Shown: positions 1 to 14,520 of the stretch, piece after piece | Position numbering within the stretch: position 1 is the stretch's first letter | Layout: every line of letters starts with the position of its first letter | Assembly (NCBI RefSeq): GCF_023343835.1 | Contig: NC_064439.1 | Coordinates: forward strand, 39,921,508 to 39,985,507 | DNA from: Lagopus muta | Lineage: Eukaryota > Chordata > Aves > Galliformes > Phasianidae | Length of the DNA stretch: 64,000 nucleotides | Reading direction: 5' to 3' | Notes under the pieces: generated by a model | Databases searched by the model: none | What the model was told of the DNA's origin: nothing | The model's input: the letters and a program-made list of their open reading frames with translations, nothing else | Position numbers and translations under genes: made by a program

Positions 1-1207
1 CATGATAAAAGCTTCAGCAAGACTTTGATGCTGCCTTCATCTTGGGGGATTTCTCATTTGTCAAATAGTCCCAAATAAATGGAAGAGGAAGGTTTTGCTG
101 TCGTTCCTTAACTCGCTGTTAGTGACTTATTCATTACACTCTGAGGAATATCCATCTTTTCTTCTTGGCTTTCATCATGACTGCACTCTACAGGCAACTG
201 TGCCACATTAGTCCAGCCACTTTAGCACTGATTTGTGCTTTTTCCCCCCTTTCTTCGTTTTTCCTCGCAAGAACACAACTGCTAAATTTGCCTCAGATTC
301 CACATTTGCCATGCCTGCTCTTGCACACTGACTCTGGCTCAGCCATATATCTGTCACTAGATCCATTAGTAAGTACAGTAGTTGACTTCAGCTTTCTGTC
401 TGCGTTGCTGAGTTTCCTGCATGCTATGCTGGGTCTCAAGGAGGGCTGGGGAGCAAAGCAGTGCTGAGTGTTGTCCCTACAGTGTAAATCAGGGGAGCTG
501 GCTCAAGTAACACATTAATTTAAGCCCCCTCTTCTGCCCTTCCATCTCCCCTCCAGAGGGGTCACCGTGAGTTTAAAGATGTGCTCATGGGGATCTGGTG
601 GGATCCAGAAGGGAACAGAGATGGCCTCCCCCTGTACACCTGTGCAAGCTGAATCTCTAGATTGTTATGTATTGTTATTCACTAAGTGGGATTTGCCTCA
701 CAAGGACTTTTAGCACTTTTTTTTTCCCAATAACTCTACCTCAGAAACAATTTTCTCTTCCAGACCTTCTGACTCTCTGCATTCCCCATCTGCCCCATCA
801 GATCTCTTGTTGGACCAAGTACCTGCATTGTCTGCAGTCGCTAATGCTGATGGCACAATTGTTGTCCTCCAGGATGGTCTGGGGGGCAGAAAATGAGGAT
901 GTCTGCTCTTTTCACTTAATCAGTTAATGGCTTCCAAAGGGAATGCTTGCCTGAGGAAAGCTCTGAATCCAGGTCTGGAAGTGACTGGGTGTTGGACTTT
1001 ATAAAACACATGTGAAAATTGATGCTGGAGTGGCATAAAAAAGGCACTCCAACTCACCATCAGAGAGATATCCCACCAAATCCCTTTAGGAAAGCTTAGC
1101 AGAGGATACATGTCTTGTGAACATGCTCTGCGGGTCAAGAAATGCTTGTTTGTTTGCAGCTGGAAGTACACAGTAGGTGCTGGCTCTACAGGCTAATAGG
1201 ATCTTAA

Positions 1208-1350
1208 AATCATGGAATCATAGAATATCTCAAGTTGGAAGGCGCCTCTAGTGATTGTTGAGTCCAGCTCCTGTCATCCTGCCCCTGCAGCCAACCCAAC
1301 CATGGCCCATGAGGCGGCCCTGCCCGTGCTCCCCTCCACATCCACAGATC
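1208..1350 (-). mobile_element. CR1 3' end fragment
   Basis: AATCATGGAATCATAGAATA followed by TCAAGTTGGAAGGCGCCTCT and GAGTCCAGCTCCTGTCATCC is an inverted CR1 end. The inner limit is unclear. Confidence 0.75.
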
Positions 1351-4300
1351 CATTTCCTCACGTTCAGCAGCGTGAGGCAGCACACAGGGCTGCTGCAGGG
1401 AGAGGACCTGTCAGCTGCTAATGCTTCCACACAGCTGTGTAAACGTGGGGAGCAGGCAGCTGTTCCCCAAGCCGGCTGCCAGCACTGCGGCTCCTCAGTA
1501 GCAGCCCCCAGCAAGGGAGGTGCGTGTCCCCTGATGCAGGCCGGCTGCAGCCTGCTGCTACCCATCTCCTACCTGTTCCCTGGGCTCCACTGCTCCTGTG
1601 GGGACACAGGTGCTGCTCCAGGAGCATCAGCCAGCCACGACCTGCAGAAAGAGGCACGCGGCCTCGGTTGACTGTGCTATGTGTGGTCAGTGTGGAGCTG
1701 ACATTGCAGAGGTGTGAACTGAGAGACAAATGCAGAGGTGCCATTGCAGTGCCCTTAGCTGGAAACTAAGCGCTGTGGTAGTCTGTATGTTGCATGTGCT
1801 CTCACCTGGCAGTGTTGACTTCAATGTATACAACCTCTACGCATGAGGATTTAGCTGGTGCTCCAGGTCTCAAACGGGAACTGCCCTCTCTGTGCGCCAC
1901 TGCCTTGTGCTACAGATGCTCATTGCTGAAATAAAAGCAGCCCTCGTGGTCCCTGCTGTGCAGACCCTTCCCTTCCTCAGCCCTTCAGAGCTGCCAGCCC
2001 TGGATGCTGCCATGAACGGAGAAAGAAAAACAAGGAAGGAGGGAGCAAGGCTCAGGAAGCCAAATCAAATGCGGCCGCAGCATCTCAGGAAGCTCTCCCA
2101 AGATGGTGGGGTGCAGGGCAGGTGAAGAAGATCAGAAGCGTAGGAAATCAGGGAAACAGATGTGGCCATGCCAGGCTTATGGGAGGGAGCTGCTGAGATG
2201 TGGGGCGGCATTCCCATGCGTTCCCATCTGGTGGCGAAGGAAATTATGTAAAGTGGAGGAGCGAGGGGCCCCCTTTCTTTTTTTTTTTCTTCCAATTCTT
2301 TTCTCCCCTCACTTCCCATGATGCAATTAAACATCCATTGCTGACATCATCATGTATGCACGCTGAATGCTGCCATTGTGTCTGGGCTGCAGTGCTGTAC
2401 TATATATAGATTAGTTGCCAATCTCTGCTGTGTATCAGGGGGAAGACACCCAAGGCACCGAGCAGTGGCTGCTCTGTAGGACTCCTGGCTTTTGTCCTGT
2501 GGCCTCAACATGCGATGGACCGCACAGCACAACTAGAAGTAATAAGTGACTTGGAGGCTGTGCCAGGAAGCTTCTGAAGGACTGCTTTACAGTGGCTAGT
2601 CTGAGATGGCAGGAAAACAGTCTTATGGGTTATGGTGCACAGAGAAGAAAGATGATCTGAGCTGCACGTGTTGCTGCCTTACTTTAAGTAAGAATCAGTA
2701 GCTGATCATTAGTCCCACCACGCTGGGCATCTGGGCTGGGGAAGTTCAGTCTTGTGCCCTCCCAATGGCAGGACTTCATTTTGCTGTGAGGCACTCCAGC
2801 AGGTCCCTTCTTCTCCCAGCCCTTTGGCAGGAGGTGACAGGAGGTGACCGAGCCAATCTGGCAACTCAGTGCTTTGGAAAGGGTCTCACTGAGCTCCTTC
2901 CCTCAGCTACTGCTTTTGCTGCCCATGGCCAGACACTGCCAGGAGCTGACGGCAGGGCTGGGGCAGAGCAGGCGGGGGTGCTAGAGGTGAGCAGCCTCTC
3001 CCTGTGCAGCATCCAGCTGCTAGACTGACCCAGAACGGACAAAGGAAGGTGTAAATTGACCCTGAAAAGAAAGCTTTGATGTCAGTTGGTTTTTTTTTCT
3101 TCTTTTTCTTCTTTCTTGTCGGCTTCACTCCAGGCCAAATTCCAGCTAAACTGTGGCCACTAGCAGCTTTCTCGATCCTTTCATAAAGCCCATACCAAGG
3201 TGATGAGACCAAGAGTTGCCTCAGCCCTAGGCACTCACCTTGCTGCCCTCACACTGCCCTGGGGCCAGTCATGGCTGTGGTGTCCTGAGAGGCATTCAGC
3301 TCCTCACTCGGCAAATGGCATTTTTTGCTGCTCTGGCTCTTGCTATGTGTTTAGGAATAAGCCAGCTAAAAAATGTTTGTTCTTAGCAGTTTCTGAAAGA
3401 GCAGCTGATGCATTGGTAGTAGGCAGAGAAAGTCTACAAGGGCTGTTCTGCAAATCTGTGATAGAGGTCCTAACTGTCCCATTTCTCCAGCCTGTCCTGG
3501 TCCTTCAGAAGAGCAGCTTATGATATCTCCCTCCATGGAAATTATCTCCTCCTGGTACGATACTGTCTGCGAACTTGCTGAAGATGTGTTATCTACCGTT
3601 ATGCAGATTGTTGGTGATGGCAGTATAAATTAGTTCTGGCCCCACTGCTCCTAAGTGGCTGCTGATGGGCTCTGACAGCTTCCTCTGGAGCCCAAGCATC
3701 CAGCTGCTTCCTGACTCTCCTTGCAGTCCCTCAGTGCAGCCCATACCACCTTGGTGTGGCTACAAGGAAGCTATGGGAGACAGAGACTATGGTGAAAGCC
3801 TTGCTGAAGCTGAAGAGAGCTATATCCACTACCTCCTCTCCCCTGCAGATGGGTCACTTGCTCCACTATAAGAGCGAAAGGCTGGTCCTGCACATCTTGT
3901 GCTTGGAGAACACATGCTGGCTGTTCCTGTTTTCCATGACATGAAAACAGAGTCCCTCAGGACTTGCTTCATAATTTTCCCAGGCACTGGAATGGGGCTG
4001 ACTGGCTGCTCCTTTCTCAGATTCTCCTTTCTGCCTTTTTTTCTTTCTCCAGTCATCCGGGTCTTCTTCCAGTTGCCATGACCTTCTGGAGAGGACAGAG
4101 TGGCCTTGCAGCAACGTTGGCCAACTTCCCAAGATGGAAAGAGATGAATGCCCTCCACCAACTGAAGTATGAGTTGCATTTTCCATCACGGCCAGGTGTG
4201 CTTTGTGCATGTCCAAGCAATGTGTTGAACCAATGTCATGTCTTACATCTCACCGACCAAATCTGACCAGGCCATGCACAGGCTGATGCTAATGGCAAAT

Positions 4301-7300
4301 CTCAAGTGAGGCATCAGCTGGCGGCTCAAACACAAACCTGGTTAAAGCTGGTGGGTGTACAAAGCAGCCTTGTGAAATAAAAGGAGCATGGAGAGTCCCT
4401 GTGCAGTGTGTTAGCAGCTCATGTCATCACAGCTACAGGATGGCAACACAGGACAGTGACAGCAACTGCAAATAAAATTACAGAACTTTGCATGGAACTC
4501 TCTAGTTCCAATCCACCATGTCACTGTCAGTTTTTTCTAACAAATTCTTCAGAACATCACCAAAGATTTACAGATGTTCCTCAAGAGGAAGAAAGAGACA
4601 TGCTATCCTACCTCATTGCCACTGTTAGTAGCTTGATGTGATTCTGTTCCTACTTGTTAGTGCTTTCAATTGCATGTACAGCTTGGTCAGAGGCAAATCT
4701 GGCCATGGGATCCCAGTCTAGCTTAAGTCTTTTGGACTTGGCCACCTTCACTGCCCAAAGAAAGGCAACATCAGAGCAAATAACGAGCACCATGGTACTT
4801 CTGGAGGGATGAAGGAGTGCGTCATATTTCCTGGATGCAAGCAGCATTTCTGCATGGTCATAGCAATACTAGAATTAAACTTCTTTCAATCACTGTCTTT
4901 TTATGTGTCACATAAGTGAAATTCAGTATTTTTAAATTCATTTTTTATCTTGTCTCAACATTGCTTGACACATCATCCTGAAAGATGCCACCTAATGGGA
5001 AGTTACGTTTTGTTTTTAAGTTGGAAATGTATAATCTGGAACATTAAGCACCTCCCAAAGATACTTTAAATATTGGTCAAGCCTTGACTGGGTGGTATGG
5101 CTGTCAAAACAACACTGAGCTCTCCCAGAAAACCATGCAGTCAGGAAAATGAAGACTCCCAAGTCCAGTAGTGGCAGCTGAAAGTTTCTGCCACCCTAAC
5201 TGGTCCCATCAAGAGCGCTCCGCATGGCCATGCAGCCTCCTCTGCTTTATGGGTCTCCGATGAAAGCACATTGTATAACACCACTGGCTTTCAGGTACAG
5301 GAGCACAGCCAGCCCATGAGGCTGAGTGCACATCTCATCCACCTTGAGGCCAAAATAGCCTGACCTTTCGATGATCTTCGGAAGATGATGAATAATGTAT
5401 TGCATCTCCCAGAAGGCTGGTTGCTGCCCATACAGCAACTGACAGTTTTCCTGACATCAGCCAAGCATGTCCGCTCATATCTCATGGAAAAAGGTTCTGA
5501 GATTATTGAGGGGACACAGATGGGCCTGCTGGGTCTGTCATCCCTGCCCTCCCTGCTGCCTGGGCTGCTACCAAAGGGCCCAGAATAGAGCCTTCCTGCC
5601 ACAAGACAGATTCTTTGGTGCAAAAGCACCAAAGTGACTTCTAATCCAAGAGGGAATTTTCAAAAAGATTTGATGCTTAGAAGTTTACACCTGTTCGTGG
5701 GACGGGTAAAGCTCCTAAGCCTTGCTTTGCTGCTTGTGGAAGTGCTTTGCCATGCTGATTAGGCACGGATGTGTTTGCAGGGCAAGAAGGATGCTGTTGG
5801 AGTTTCACCCACTTCCCTGGGCTGGACAGCTTCTTGTAGCACAACTGAGCTGTCTGCCTCAAAGCATGCTAGGGACGTTGTGGCTGCAACTGGAGCTGCA
5901 TGAGGACATGCAGTGCTGCAGCCCCAGCAGGCAGCTAACTGTTCACCTCTTGGATGAAAAAATGCATTCAGACCTAACAAATGCTTTAGCTGAAAGGCAC
6001 TTCTCTTGGGATTTTATCTTCTGATTTGACTCTCTGAACTGAGCATTGCTCCAAGGACTTCTCCATGCCTTTGAAAGATAACATCCATCTTGCTGGGACT
6101 TGCTGGGCAGTGTGGGAATGAAAGGCCACCTGGCTCACCAGGATTCCTCCTGCCGCCAGCCCTTGGATCACAAGGTGGGAACAGCGGTATCTGGGTCTAC
6201 GCAACTCTGCAGAGCAGTGAAATCTGTCCCCAGAGCCAAGTGGGTGTGAGGAAGCCAGGACATCAGGGTCTCATCACTGAGCTGGTGGGCAGGAGGATGG
6301 CTCCAGCAACAAAGCTTTGAGTGCGCCAAGTATGGATGGCAGAAGGCTGCTGAATGCACTGGGGTGAAGCACTCTCTCGGGGGAGGGGTGAGGTGGACAC
6401 GAAGCTGTTCGCAGTTGCTCTGCAGCCAGCGTCTTCCATCACAAGGAAAGATGACAAATTGTTCGTTCAATTATTTAAGGTATTGCTGACTGGCTATGAA
6501 TTATTAAAGTGTTTATTACTTACCCTTTGGATGGCAACTCAGCCTAGAAAATCAGAAGTCTTTCAAGAAACCTGAGGGCAGCTGTGACTTGCTGGGCATC
6601 CTTGGGACTGGGAAGACCAGAGGTGGCCAGCACAGCAGTGTTGGTGTTAAAGAAGGCACAGCCATCCCTGCAGTCTTTTGCAGCCTGCACTGCTGTAGCC
6701 AGCTTTGCCACTGTTGCTGCAGTTGTACAACCTCCTGCTACTCCTCCTGATCCTGTTTCTATTTTGTATTTGTATGATGGCAGCACTAGGAATCAAGAGC
6801 TTGTTGTGGTGCCGTATACTGCAAAGATGAATCTTGTCTTGTCTAATAATTTGATCCCTGTTACTGTGATTTTCTCATTAAGTTATCTTTAGTTAGGAGA
6901 GGATGGAGCTAAAATGACCACATGTCAATTCCCATTCACAAATACTCCTGTTTGTCTCATGTTTCTGCTCTGTTGAGGATGTTTGCAGTTTTTTTGCACC
7001 GGCCCTTTTCCTTCCTTTCCAGGTTCCCCGATGTTTTGGGTTTTTGCTTTCTTTTTCAATTTCCCCATTCCTTGAAACTGTAATCGCGAGCTGTGCCGGC
7101 CATTAGAACTTCTGTTCAGTGCACACTTATCCTTTGTGGCCTCCACTCAGGAGATGGAGATTACATGATCAAAGAGTGCTCCTTATCTTCTGATGTTATT
7201 TTGAGAAAGACAAAGCAAGGAGATAAACACAGCCCATTTTGACTTGCAGCTCTGCTTAACAATACCCTCCGGTCAGTGTCGAGACAGTAAGAACTGGGCA

Positions 7301-7765
7301 CGCGGTTAAAATATAACTCCTCAGAATGGAAATTCTGCTCATAAGTTCTGGCTAAATAACGTAGCTCTTAAATAATGAGAATAGGTTCACAATCCCCCTT
7401 CTGAATGAGCAACGTGAGTTTGATTTGCAAGCATACACGATTGCCCCCAGCATCCACGATAGAGTCGGTGAGGGCTGGAAATCTCTGGAAGTGTTTGTGA
7501 CTCCAGTCAGCTTAACATGTTTGTCCTTGAAACGCGCTGTTTCTTGTTTAGTATCCTGTGTTCATTTTTCCTCCCTTGCAAACATCTCAGTCATTCCGCC
7601 CAGGAACTGATTAAACCACCCAACAAACACAGTACAGATGTCAGAGTGAAAAATTCACAAGCTATTCATAACAAGCCATCTGCTGAAGACAATTTGCCTG
7701 AACTATTTGGTGAAATTTTACAAAGTAATGAAAATGCTCAGAGATATTTGGGAAGATATTAATTA

Positions 7766-7860
7766 CAAAAAAAAAAAAACCAAACAATCCCTTCCCCTCT
7801 CCCACCCCCATTCCCCCCTCAAAAAAAACCACCACCACCAACAAAAAAAACAACAATAGA
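7766..7860. repeat. A/C-rich low-complexity tract
   Basis: A-runs alternate with CCCTTCCCCTCTCCCACCCC and ACCACCACCACC. Strand-asymmetric, almost free of G. Confidence 0.9.
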
Positions 7861-9865
7861 AGACCTATTTGCATGTTTTGGACATGACTGAAATCTTCAT
7901 AGCCTACTGCAGGATTTTGGATCCTTGGCCTGCCTCACTGCCTCCTGGCTGCTCCGTTTTAAAGCAGATAGACGTATTTCAGGTTGATGATTTCCTTAGG
8001 AGAATGAGCAGACTGGGGGTGGCCCATGCTCTGATTGAAAGTCCTGGTTTTCAGAGCTCTGTGCTGAGCCCCACAGGTGGGCTTTCCCATCTGCCTCAGA
8101 TCCAGGTACACATTTTTCCATTCTGTGCATCTCTTCTTTCACCTCAGTTTACATACCAGTGCTTTGACAAACACCTGAAACAGCTGAAATATTTTTTGTG
8201 TGTGAAGCACAGATTGTGGCCAAGGGGAGATGCACTTGCTGGTAGATCAGAGCTCTTACCTTAAAAGCACAAGCAATTTCCTGAAGAAGGCTTAAAGAGA
8301 AATATGGCAAGGAAAAAAAATGGTAGAGAGATTAGTGTCTTTGGGGGACAAAATTTCTCAGCATATTGCTTAAACTTTCCTCCCCAGCACGTGGGTTGAG
8401 TAGAGATTGATCCCACAGCATATGAAAGCCCATACAGCCCACATTCCATCAATACTCACATGTTCAGGAACGATTCATCTGACTGAGCACAGGCTGTGCA
8501 CACACAGAAGGGTGTCAGTGGAGATCTAGGTCCATCCATCTCCAGTGGTCGTAAATGTAACACAGGAACACTGCTGCAAAGACATTGCTGTGGGCTATGG
8601 GAACACTACTGCTGTGCACGTGTGGGATGGGGCTTCCTCTGAAGGGAGATCATGTGGCACAAGAAGAAAGGCTGCTCCAACATGGAGAGCCCACATGGCG
8701 AGGTAGTCATTGGGGTTTTATTCTGGGGTTAATGGCCTTGGGGTCAAACAGAGAGGTAGGTAGGTACCTCATGAATTCTTCAGTAGATGTTAAATCCGAA
8801 ACCGGTATTTACAGAATCATTTCCGTGTCCCCTTTCCCTTTCTGTCAGTGTGTATGTCCTACATAATCCTGAATTCCTGTTTATACTGCTAGTAAGCATC
8901 TACTAAACAGATAAAACACTACTTAGTAGGCATCACCAATAATTCATGAAGAAAATCCATTTGACGCTTGCAGTCAGAGCTTCCCATGTTTAGGTGAATT
9001 CTGATATTGATGTCTCAGTTATGTGATTTCAATTAGAGCCAAATGAGCACACTGTCCAGCTGCCCTTGACGCTATCACGTTTGCTAACAGTTGCCCGTCG
9101 CTTCTCGGCCAGCTCACAAGCTAGGCGCGGAGGGTTGGCGTGGCTCCGTGCAGAAGTTGCCTCCGTCCAGGCATCCCCACGGCCGTCCCAGGAGCCGCTT
9201 CCTGGGTTTTCCTCCTCCTCGGCAGCCGCTCTGGAGGGGTTTGGTAGGACAATAGTGGCACCCAGCGGTGGGTTGCTCCATCACATCCATCTTGCTCGTC
9301 TCCGGGCGGTGATGAGGGACAGCAGCCACCAAAGGGCAGGCCTTGTCCCCTGGGGTCACATAGTTAGGGTAGGGGCAGGTGGGGGGACTGGGAGCTGGAG
9401 GGGAGGTGTGGGCTTGCTGCTGCCATACCAGCAGAAAGGGAGCAGTGCACTCCAGGGCCTTTCTTTTACTGGAAAGCAGTGTTTGTTCAGAAGGAGCCCT
9501 CATGAAATGGAGACGTTGGGCTGCAAGAGCCAGATGGAAGCTGTGCCAGCAAGAGAAGTGGAAAAGAAGAGCATTGCAAAGAAGATCTGTCAGATGATCC
9601 CAATTCCTGGTCCTCACCAGGAGCTTTAAATCCTGTCAGAGCGCCTGGGTCAAGACTGTTGCATTTAAAGATGGGTTTTTGGCCAAAGACATGTAACTCT
9701 TTGTCTTAGGGTAACAAAGACCACAGTAATCATGCCTAACATGTAATGGTCTGCTTGTCTGTGTGAACTGGTGATATCCACTGGGTGAGCCTTGCAGCTG
9801 TGGAAGCACAGGAGAGAACAAATTGGAGAGCAGGAGCCGGCCTGCCACTACTCCCATGTAACAGC

Positions 9866-10120
9866 CATAGGGTGAGAGGGAAGGGCCTCAAGTTGTGCCA
9901 GGAAGGATCCAGGTTGGATATGAGGAAGAATTTCTTCTGCGAAAGAGCAGTGATGCAGTGGCACAGGCTGCCCAGGGTGCAGTCACCATCCCTGGAGGTG
10001 CTCAAGAACCACATGGATGTGGCACTGAGGGACGAGGTCTGTGAGCGGTCACAGGCATGGGCTGATGGTTGGACTAGGTGATCTTAGTGTATTTCCCAAT
10101 ATTAATGATTCTGTGATTCT
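9866..10120 (+). mobile_element. CR1 LINE 3' end
   Basis: Contains GGATATGAGGAAGAATTTCTTC, GATGCAGTGGCACAGGCTGC and CATCCCTGGAGGTGCTCAAG, and ends near ATGATTCTGTGATTCTATT. Possibly starts a little earlier. Confidence 0.87.
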
Positions 10121-10689
10121 ATTATCTGCTTTCTCTGCTGGCTCCAATCCAGAAGACAGCTCCAGCAGGATGCCAAGCCCCACAGCTTTTACTCCTGCTG
10201 AATTGTAATAAAGAGCTGGTGCTCAGATGGCTAAATTTCAACAGAATTATAGTTTGGTGGAAAAAATATTTTAGGAAAAACTGTATTTAGTATTGTTTTT
10301 AATTTTTTTTAGAATAATTACAGACTGGCAGACAATCAACTTCTTGTGGCTTAAAACAATCCTCCTAAATGAATAAAGTATGGGGTCTGATAGAACTCGG
10401 CTTTAAAACTAGAGAGCAGAGGAAAGGAAAAAGAAGATGGAATACAGTCAGTCCTCATCTCAGCTCTCACAGCCATCTGAGAATTCATGGCTAGGTTTCT
10501 ACAAAAGAACAACCCCTGGTGGGATAAGAACTAAAATTAGAGGAAGAAAAAAAGATACAAAATGACCCATGAAATTTAGCACAGAATCAAGGAGGGCCAC
10601 CAGAGGAAATGAAGTTAAGGATATGTTTGGAGGGAGTTTGTTTTCTCAAAGCCTTCCATTTCACTGCAGCTGGTTTAAAGCGAGGGATG

Positions 10690-10905
10690 TATTTCAGTAG
10701 GACCAGTTGTGGAGGGGCCTCCTCTGCTCTGGGCTGAGCAAACCAAGGGACCTCAGCTTCTCCTCGTATGTCTTACCTTCCAGATCCCTCTCCACCTTTG
10801 TAGCCCTCCTTCGGACACCCTCTAATGGTTTTATGTCTTTATCGTATTGCGGTGCTCAAATTTGCACACAGTGCTCAAGGTGAGGCTGCACAGCGCAGAG
10901 TGCAG
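10690..10905 (-). mobile_element. CR1 LINE internal fragment
   Basis: GGGCCTCCTCTGCTCTGGGC and ATCCCTCTCCACCTTTGTAG are inverted CR1 RT-region sequence of a more diverged subfamily. No tail. Confidence 0.7.
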
Positions 10906-11179
10906 TCTGCAACGTAAAGACAGCAAATCAGAGAAGAACACAACATTTTCTTTTTCAGAAAAAAATTCAGCTTATGGTGTTTCAGCTCATTTATTGTCCT
11001 GGAGGAAGACTTTGCAGGACACAGGTGATCCCCGAGGCTTTTTACCTTAAATTACCCCTGAAGATACAGCTGTTTGCTGGGTCAGGAGGCTCAGAGTAAG
11101 AGATGGTCCTATGACAACCAGTCCCATTGATGCTGGATGAAGGAGTGGTGCAGCCTGCTGCACCCTGCATTTCATCCAG

Positions 11180-12005
11180 AGAGACCTAGACAGGCTTGAG
11201 CAGTAGGCCTAGGTGAACATCATGAGGTTCAACAAAGCCAAGTGCAAAGTCTTGCACCTGTGTCATGGCAACCTGCACTATCAGTACATGCTGGGGGATG
11301 TGAGGATGGAAAACAGCCCTGATGGAAAGGACCTGGGGATACTGGTGGATGAGGAGCTGGACATCAGTCAGCAGTGTGCTCTCACAGCCCAGAAAGCCAA
11401 CTGTATCTTAGGCTACATCAAAAGAATTGTGGGCAGCAGGCTGAGGGAGGTGATCCTGCCCCTCTGCTCTATGCTGGCAAGACCTCACCTGCAGTGCTAC
11501 GTCCAGATGTGGAGTCCTCAGTACGAGACAATCATGGACATGTTGGATCACATCCAGAGGAGGGCCGTGAAAATGATCCCAGGAATAGAACACCTCTCCT
11601 ACGGGGACAGTCTGAGAGAGCTGGGGCTGATCAGCCTGGAGAAGTGAAGGATCTGGGGACACCTGAGAACCACCTTTCAGTATCTAAATAGGGACTGTAA
11701 GAAAGGAGACAGACTCTTCAGCAGGTTTTGTTGTGACAGGGCAAGGGGAAATAGTTTCAAACTAAGAGAGGAGGTTTAGACTGGTTATAAGGAAGAAGTT
11801 TGTCACAATAAAGGTGGTGTGGCACTGGCACAGGTTGCTCGGAGAGGTGGTGGGTGCCCCATTCCTGGATGTACTCAAGGTCAGGCTGGACAGTGCTCTG
11901 AGCACCTGATGGAGCTGTAGGTGTCCCTGTTCACTGCAGGAGAATTGGACTAGATGGCCTTTAGGAGTCTTTTCCAACTTAAACAGTTATATGACTACGA
12001 TTTCC
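11180..12005 (+). mobile_element. CR1 LINE, 3' part with RT C-terminus
   Basis: The plus-strand frame 11213-11647 reads MRFNKAKCKVLHLCHGN, ILVDEELDISQQCALTAQKA and RPHLQCYVQMWSPQYE, the end of the CR1 reverse transcriptase. The 3' UTR follows, ending near GTTATATGACTACG. Broken by stops after 11647. Confidence 0.92.
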
Positions 12006-14310
12006 CTGCTGACAGCATGAACATTTGCTTGCTGGTCTGCAGCCCCAGGATCCAGCCCTTCTCAGGGGTACAGTGGGGGCCCAAAGCAGAGGAGGTTACT
12101 GACACCATTAAACTAACACAATTCAATGACAGCTTAAATCATAGCTAAATTATGGGGAATTTTCTGCATAACAAGGATCTTTATACTTGAAATATGAATA
12201 CTAATTGTGTCTGAAAATAGCAGCATAAACAGGGAGAAGTAAATTACATAGTCAAACACCAAGCTGAATAAGGGCTGCACCGGGGTCGTTTCAAGTTTGT
12301 TAGCTCTGTACAAAACCGTACTTACATCAAATAGAGCAGAAACATTTCTCCAGCGAAGGGCACAATCCTGAAGGTGCCGTCCAAGGACCCAAGAGCCCTC
12401 GTTGCAATGCAGGTTCCTGGGTGCTGAGCTGCCACAGTGCCTCCGGAGCACAACTTCTGACTGCATGTCATGGCTGAGCACACTTTATTGCTTTCTGTCA
12501 ACACCCTAACACCGAGCTAGGAAATAATATGTGCTTCCAGTGATGCGATCCCTCAGATGACATTTTAAATCAAGCTCCTGTCCGCAGGGAGTCGTGAAAG
12601 ATCCCATGACACCATTTTTATTTCCAGAAGAATAAAGGCATTCATGTCTGCAACATTGGCGAGATTCACTGCGTTATCCCAATAGGGCATCCTCACATAC
12701 ACACTTGAATTAAGCTGCAGTCTGGAATAGCAGTCAGGGGTAGGAAGCTGGCTGTACAGGGCCAGGAACTCATAAACTGATGTTACTTCTTTGCTAAAAC
12801 TCTCTGTGCTTTATTATTTTGAAGGAGGGTAATGGGCAGTTTTTGAACAGCTTCCAAACGACGGTTTCATTTTTCCTCAGACTCCAGAGTCATTTTTGTT
12901 TGGAAACTGGTTATATTTACAGTTTCAAACCCAGCTGTGTTCAGAAGCGTGAAAAGAAAATCAAATGTAAGATCCGACCCCCGTTTTCAACAAATTTTGG
13001 CAAATTGTTAAGAGTAAATTGCAGTTTAGAGCTTTTAAATGTAGTTTTAGTTCTAAAAGGAGAAAGATGACAGCAAGACAACTTAAAGATATAACAATTC
13101 TAATTCTAGTGGAGACAGCTGATTTTGCTTAATCCTTTTCTCTCAAGGGAGAGACAACAGCCCTGATAAGGCCCACATCTCCCAGTGGTAGAGCTCTTCA
13201 CGTCCATTACTGGTCACCATCTTCCCAGCAGCCATGAAGCTTGGAAAACATTATCCCAATTTACAGATGTGGAACGGTGGGCCAGGATTTGGGCTTCCCT
13301 GAGGATGGCGAGCAGTCCCACGGCTGAGTCAGTGTTAAACCTCAGGGGAGTCACTGCCATGGCCTGCTCACCAGCACATGCCCTCCGCAAGGCTGAAGCT
13401 CACACCTGCCCCTCAGGGAAGACTTGCACTCATCCACAGGGAAAGACTGCTTTGTGCCATGCCAGAAGCACCTGAAAGCTTATTTGGCCTGTCTAATTTC
13501 ATTCTCCAAGTGGCAGAAAACAAAAATAAGGAGGAGAAAATCATTACGAAAGGTAGAAAACAAAGTTGTTGAAGGACGTAGATATGTATACTAGCCACAG
13601 TATAGGGCATACTTAAAGAACATAGGAAGGGCTTAAAAAGCCCAGTCTGAATCCTACTACTGTAATTGTAAGCATCACTTGTAAACGTATGGCTGGGTGA
13701 GTAAATCACTTTGTGGAACATTTAGTTCTTTGATTTGTTTATACTTCTGAAAGCTATTTCAGCCTCAACGGGTCTAACAACTCAAGCAGATGGGGAAAAT
13801 GCAAAGCACATTATTGTATCTTTTCTCCTTCCAGGATTTGCATCAGTTTGACTGAATTTTTTTTTCAGGTCAATTGACATAGCTGTTAGTTTGGAGCTGC
13901 GTGTGTGCATCCCCACATTCTAAGTAGCCAAAGCGATGATCTACACACCATTATTACTCTGAAAACCTACATTTAGGAATGACTTTGAGTTTTTTCATCT
14001 TGCTTTTTTACTGTCTCATCAATTCCTCTTGCTGTTGGCCACAATTCGGGAAAAATATCTTCAGATGAACTGCACATAACGTGACCTGCCCCATTCCCTG
14101 CATGGAAGAGGGTTTCTCTGCCTTCTCTCTGCCTCTCCTGTTCTGGGTTCTCAGTACAGCGTTTCTCCTTGCTCCTGGAGGCCAAATCATTGGGGTACAG
14201 GGAGAGCTCTGATCTTATGCAAGCTCTTCCTCCCCCTCCCAAGCAGTGCTACTGGAGAGAAGCACAAGTTTAGCATCTGTCACCTGGCACAGCGGAGAGT
14301 TGCTTACTTT

Positions 14311-14520
14311 GAATCAGAGAATCATTAAGATTGGAAAAGCCCTCTCAGATCACCGAGTCCAACTGCTAATCCACCCCCACCATGCCCACTGACCACGTCC
14401 CTCAGTGCCACATCCACGTGGTTCTTCAACACCTCCAGGGATGGTGACTACACCACCTCCCTGGGCAGCCTGTGCCACTGCATCACTGCTCTTTCACAGA
14501 AGAAATTTTTCCAACCTGGA
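14311..14520 (-). mobile_element. CR1 LINE 3' end
   Basis: GAATCAGAGAATCATTAAGA starts an inverted copy that runs through CAACACCTCCAGGGATGGTG to AGAAGAAATTTTTCCAACCT. It belongs to the same subfamily as 9866-10120. Confidence 0.85.

Larger units (their letters stand above)
1..9865. other. No gene recognised
   Basis: Apart from one CR1 end and the A/C-rich tract, I see nothing that reads as a conserved exon. Many short frames are open on overlapping strands, as expected from chance. A CpG-enriched patch lies at about 9070-9320. There may be an exon or lncRNA that cannot be seen without comparison. Confidence 0.6.
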
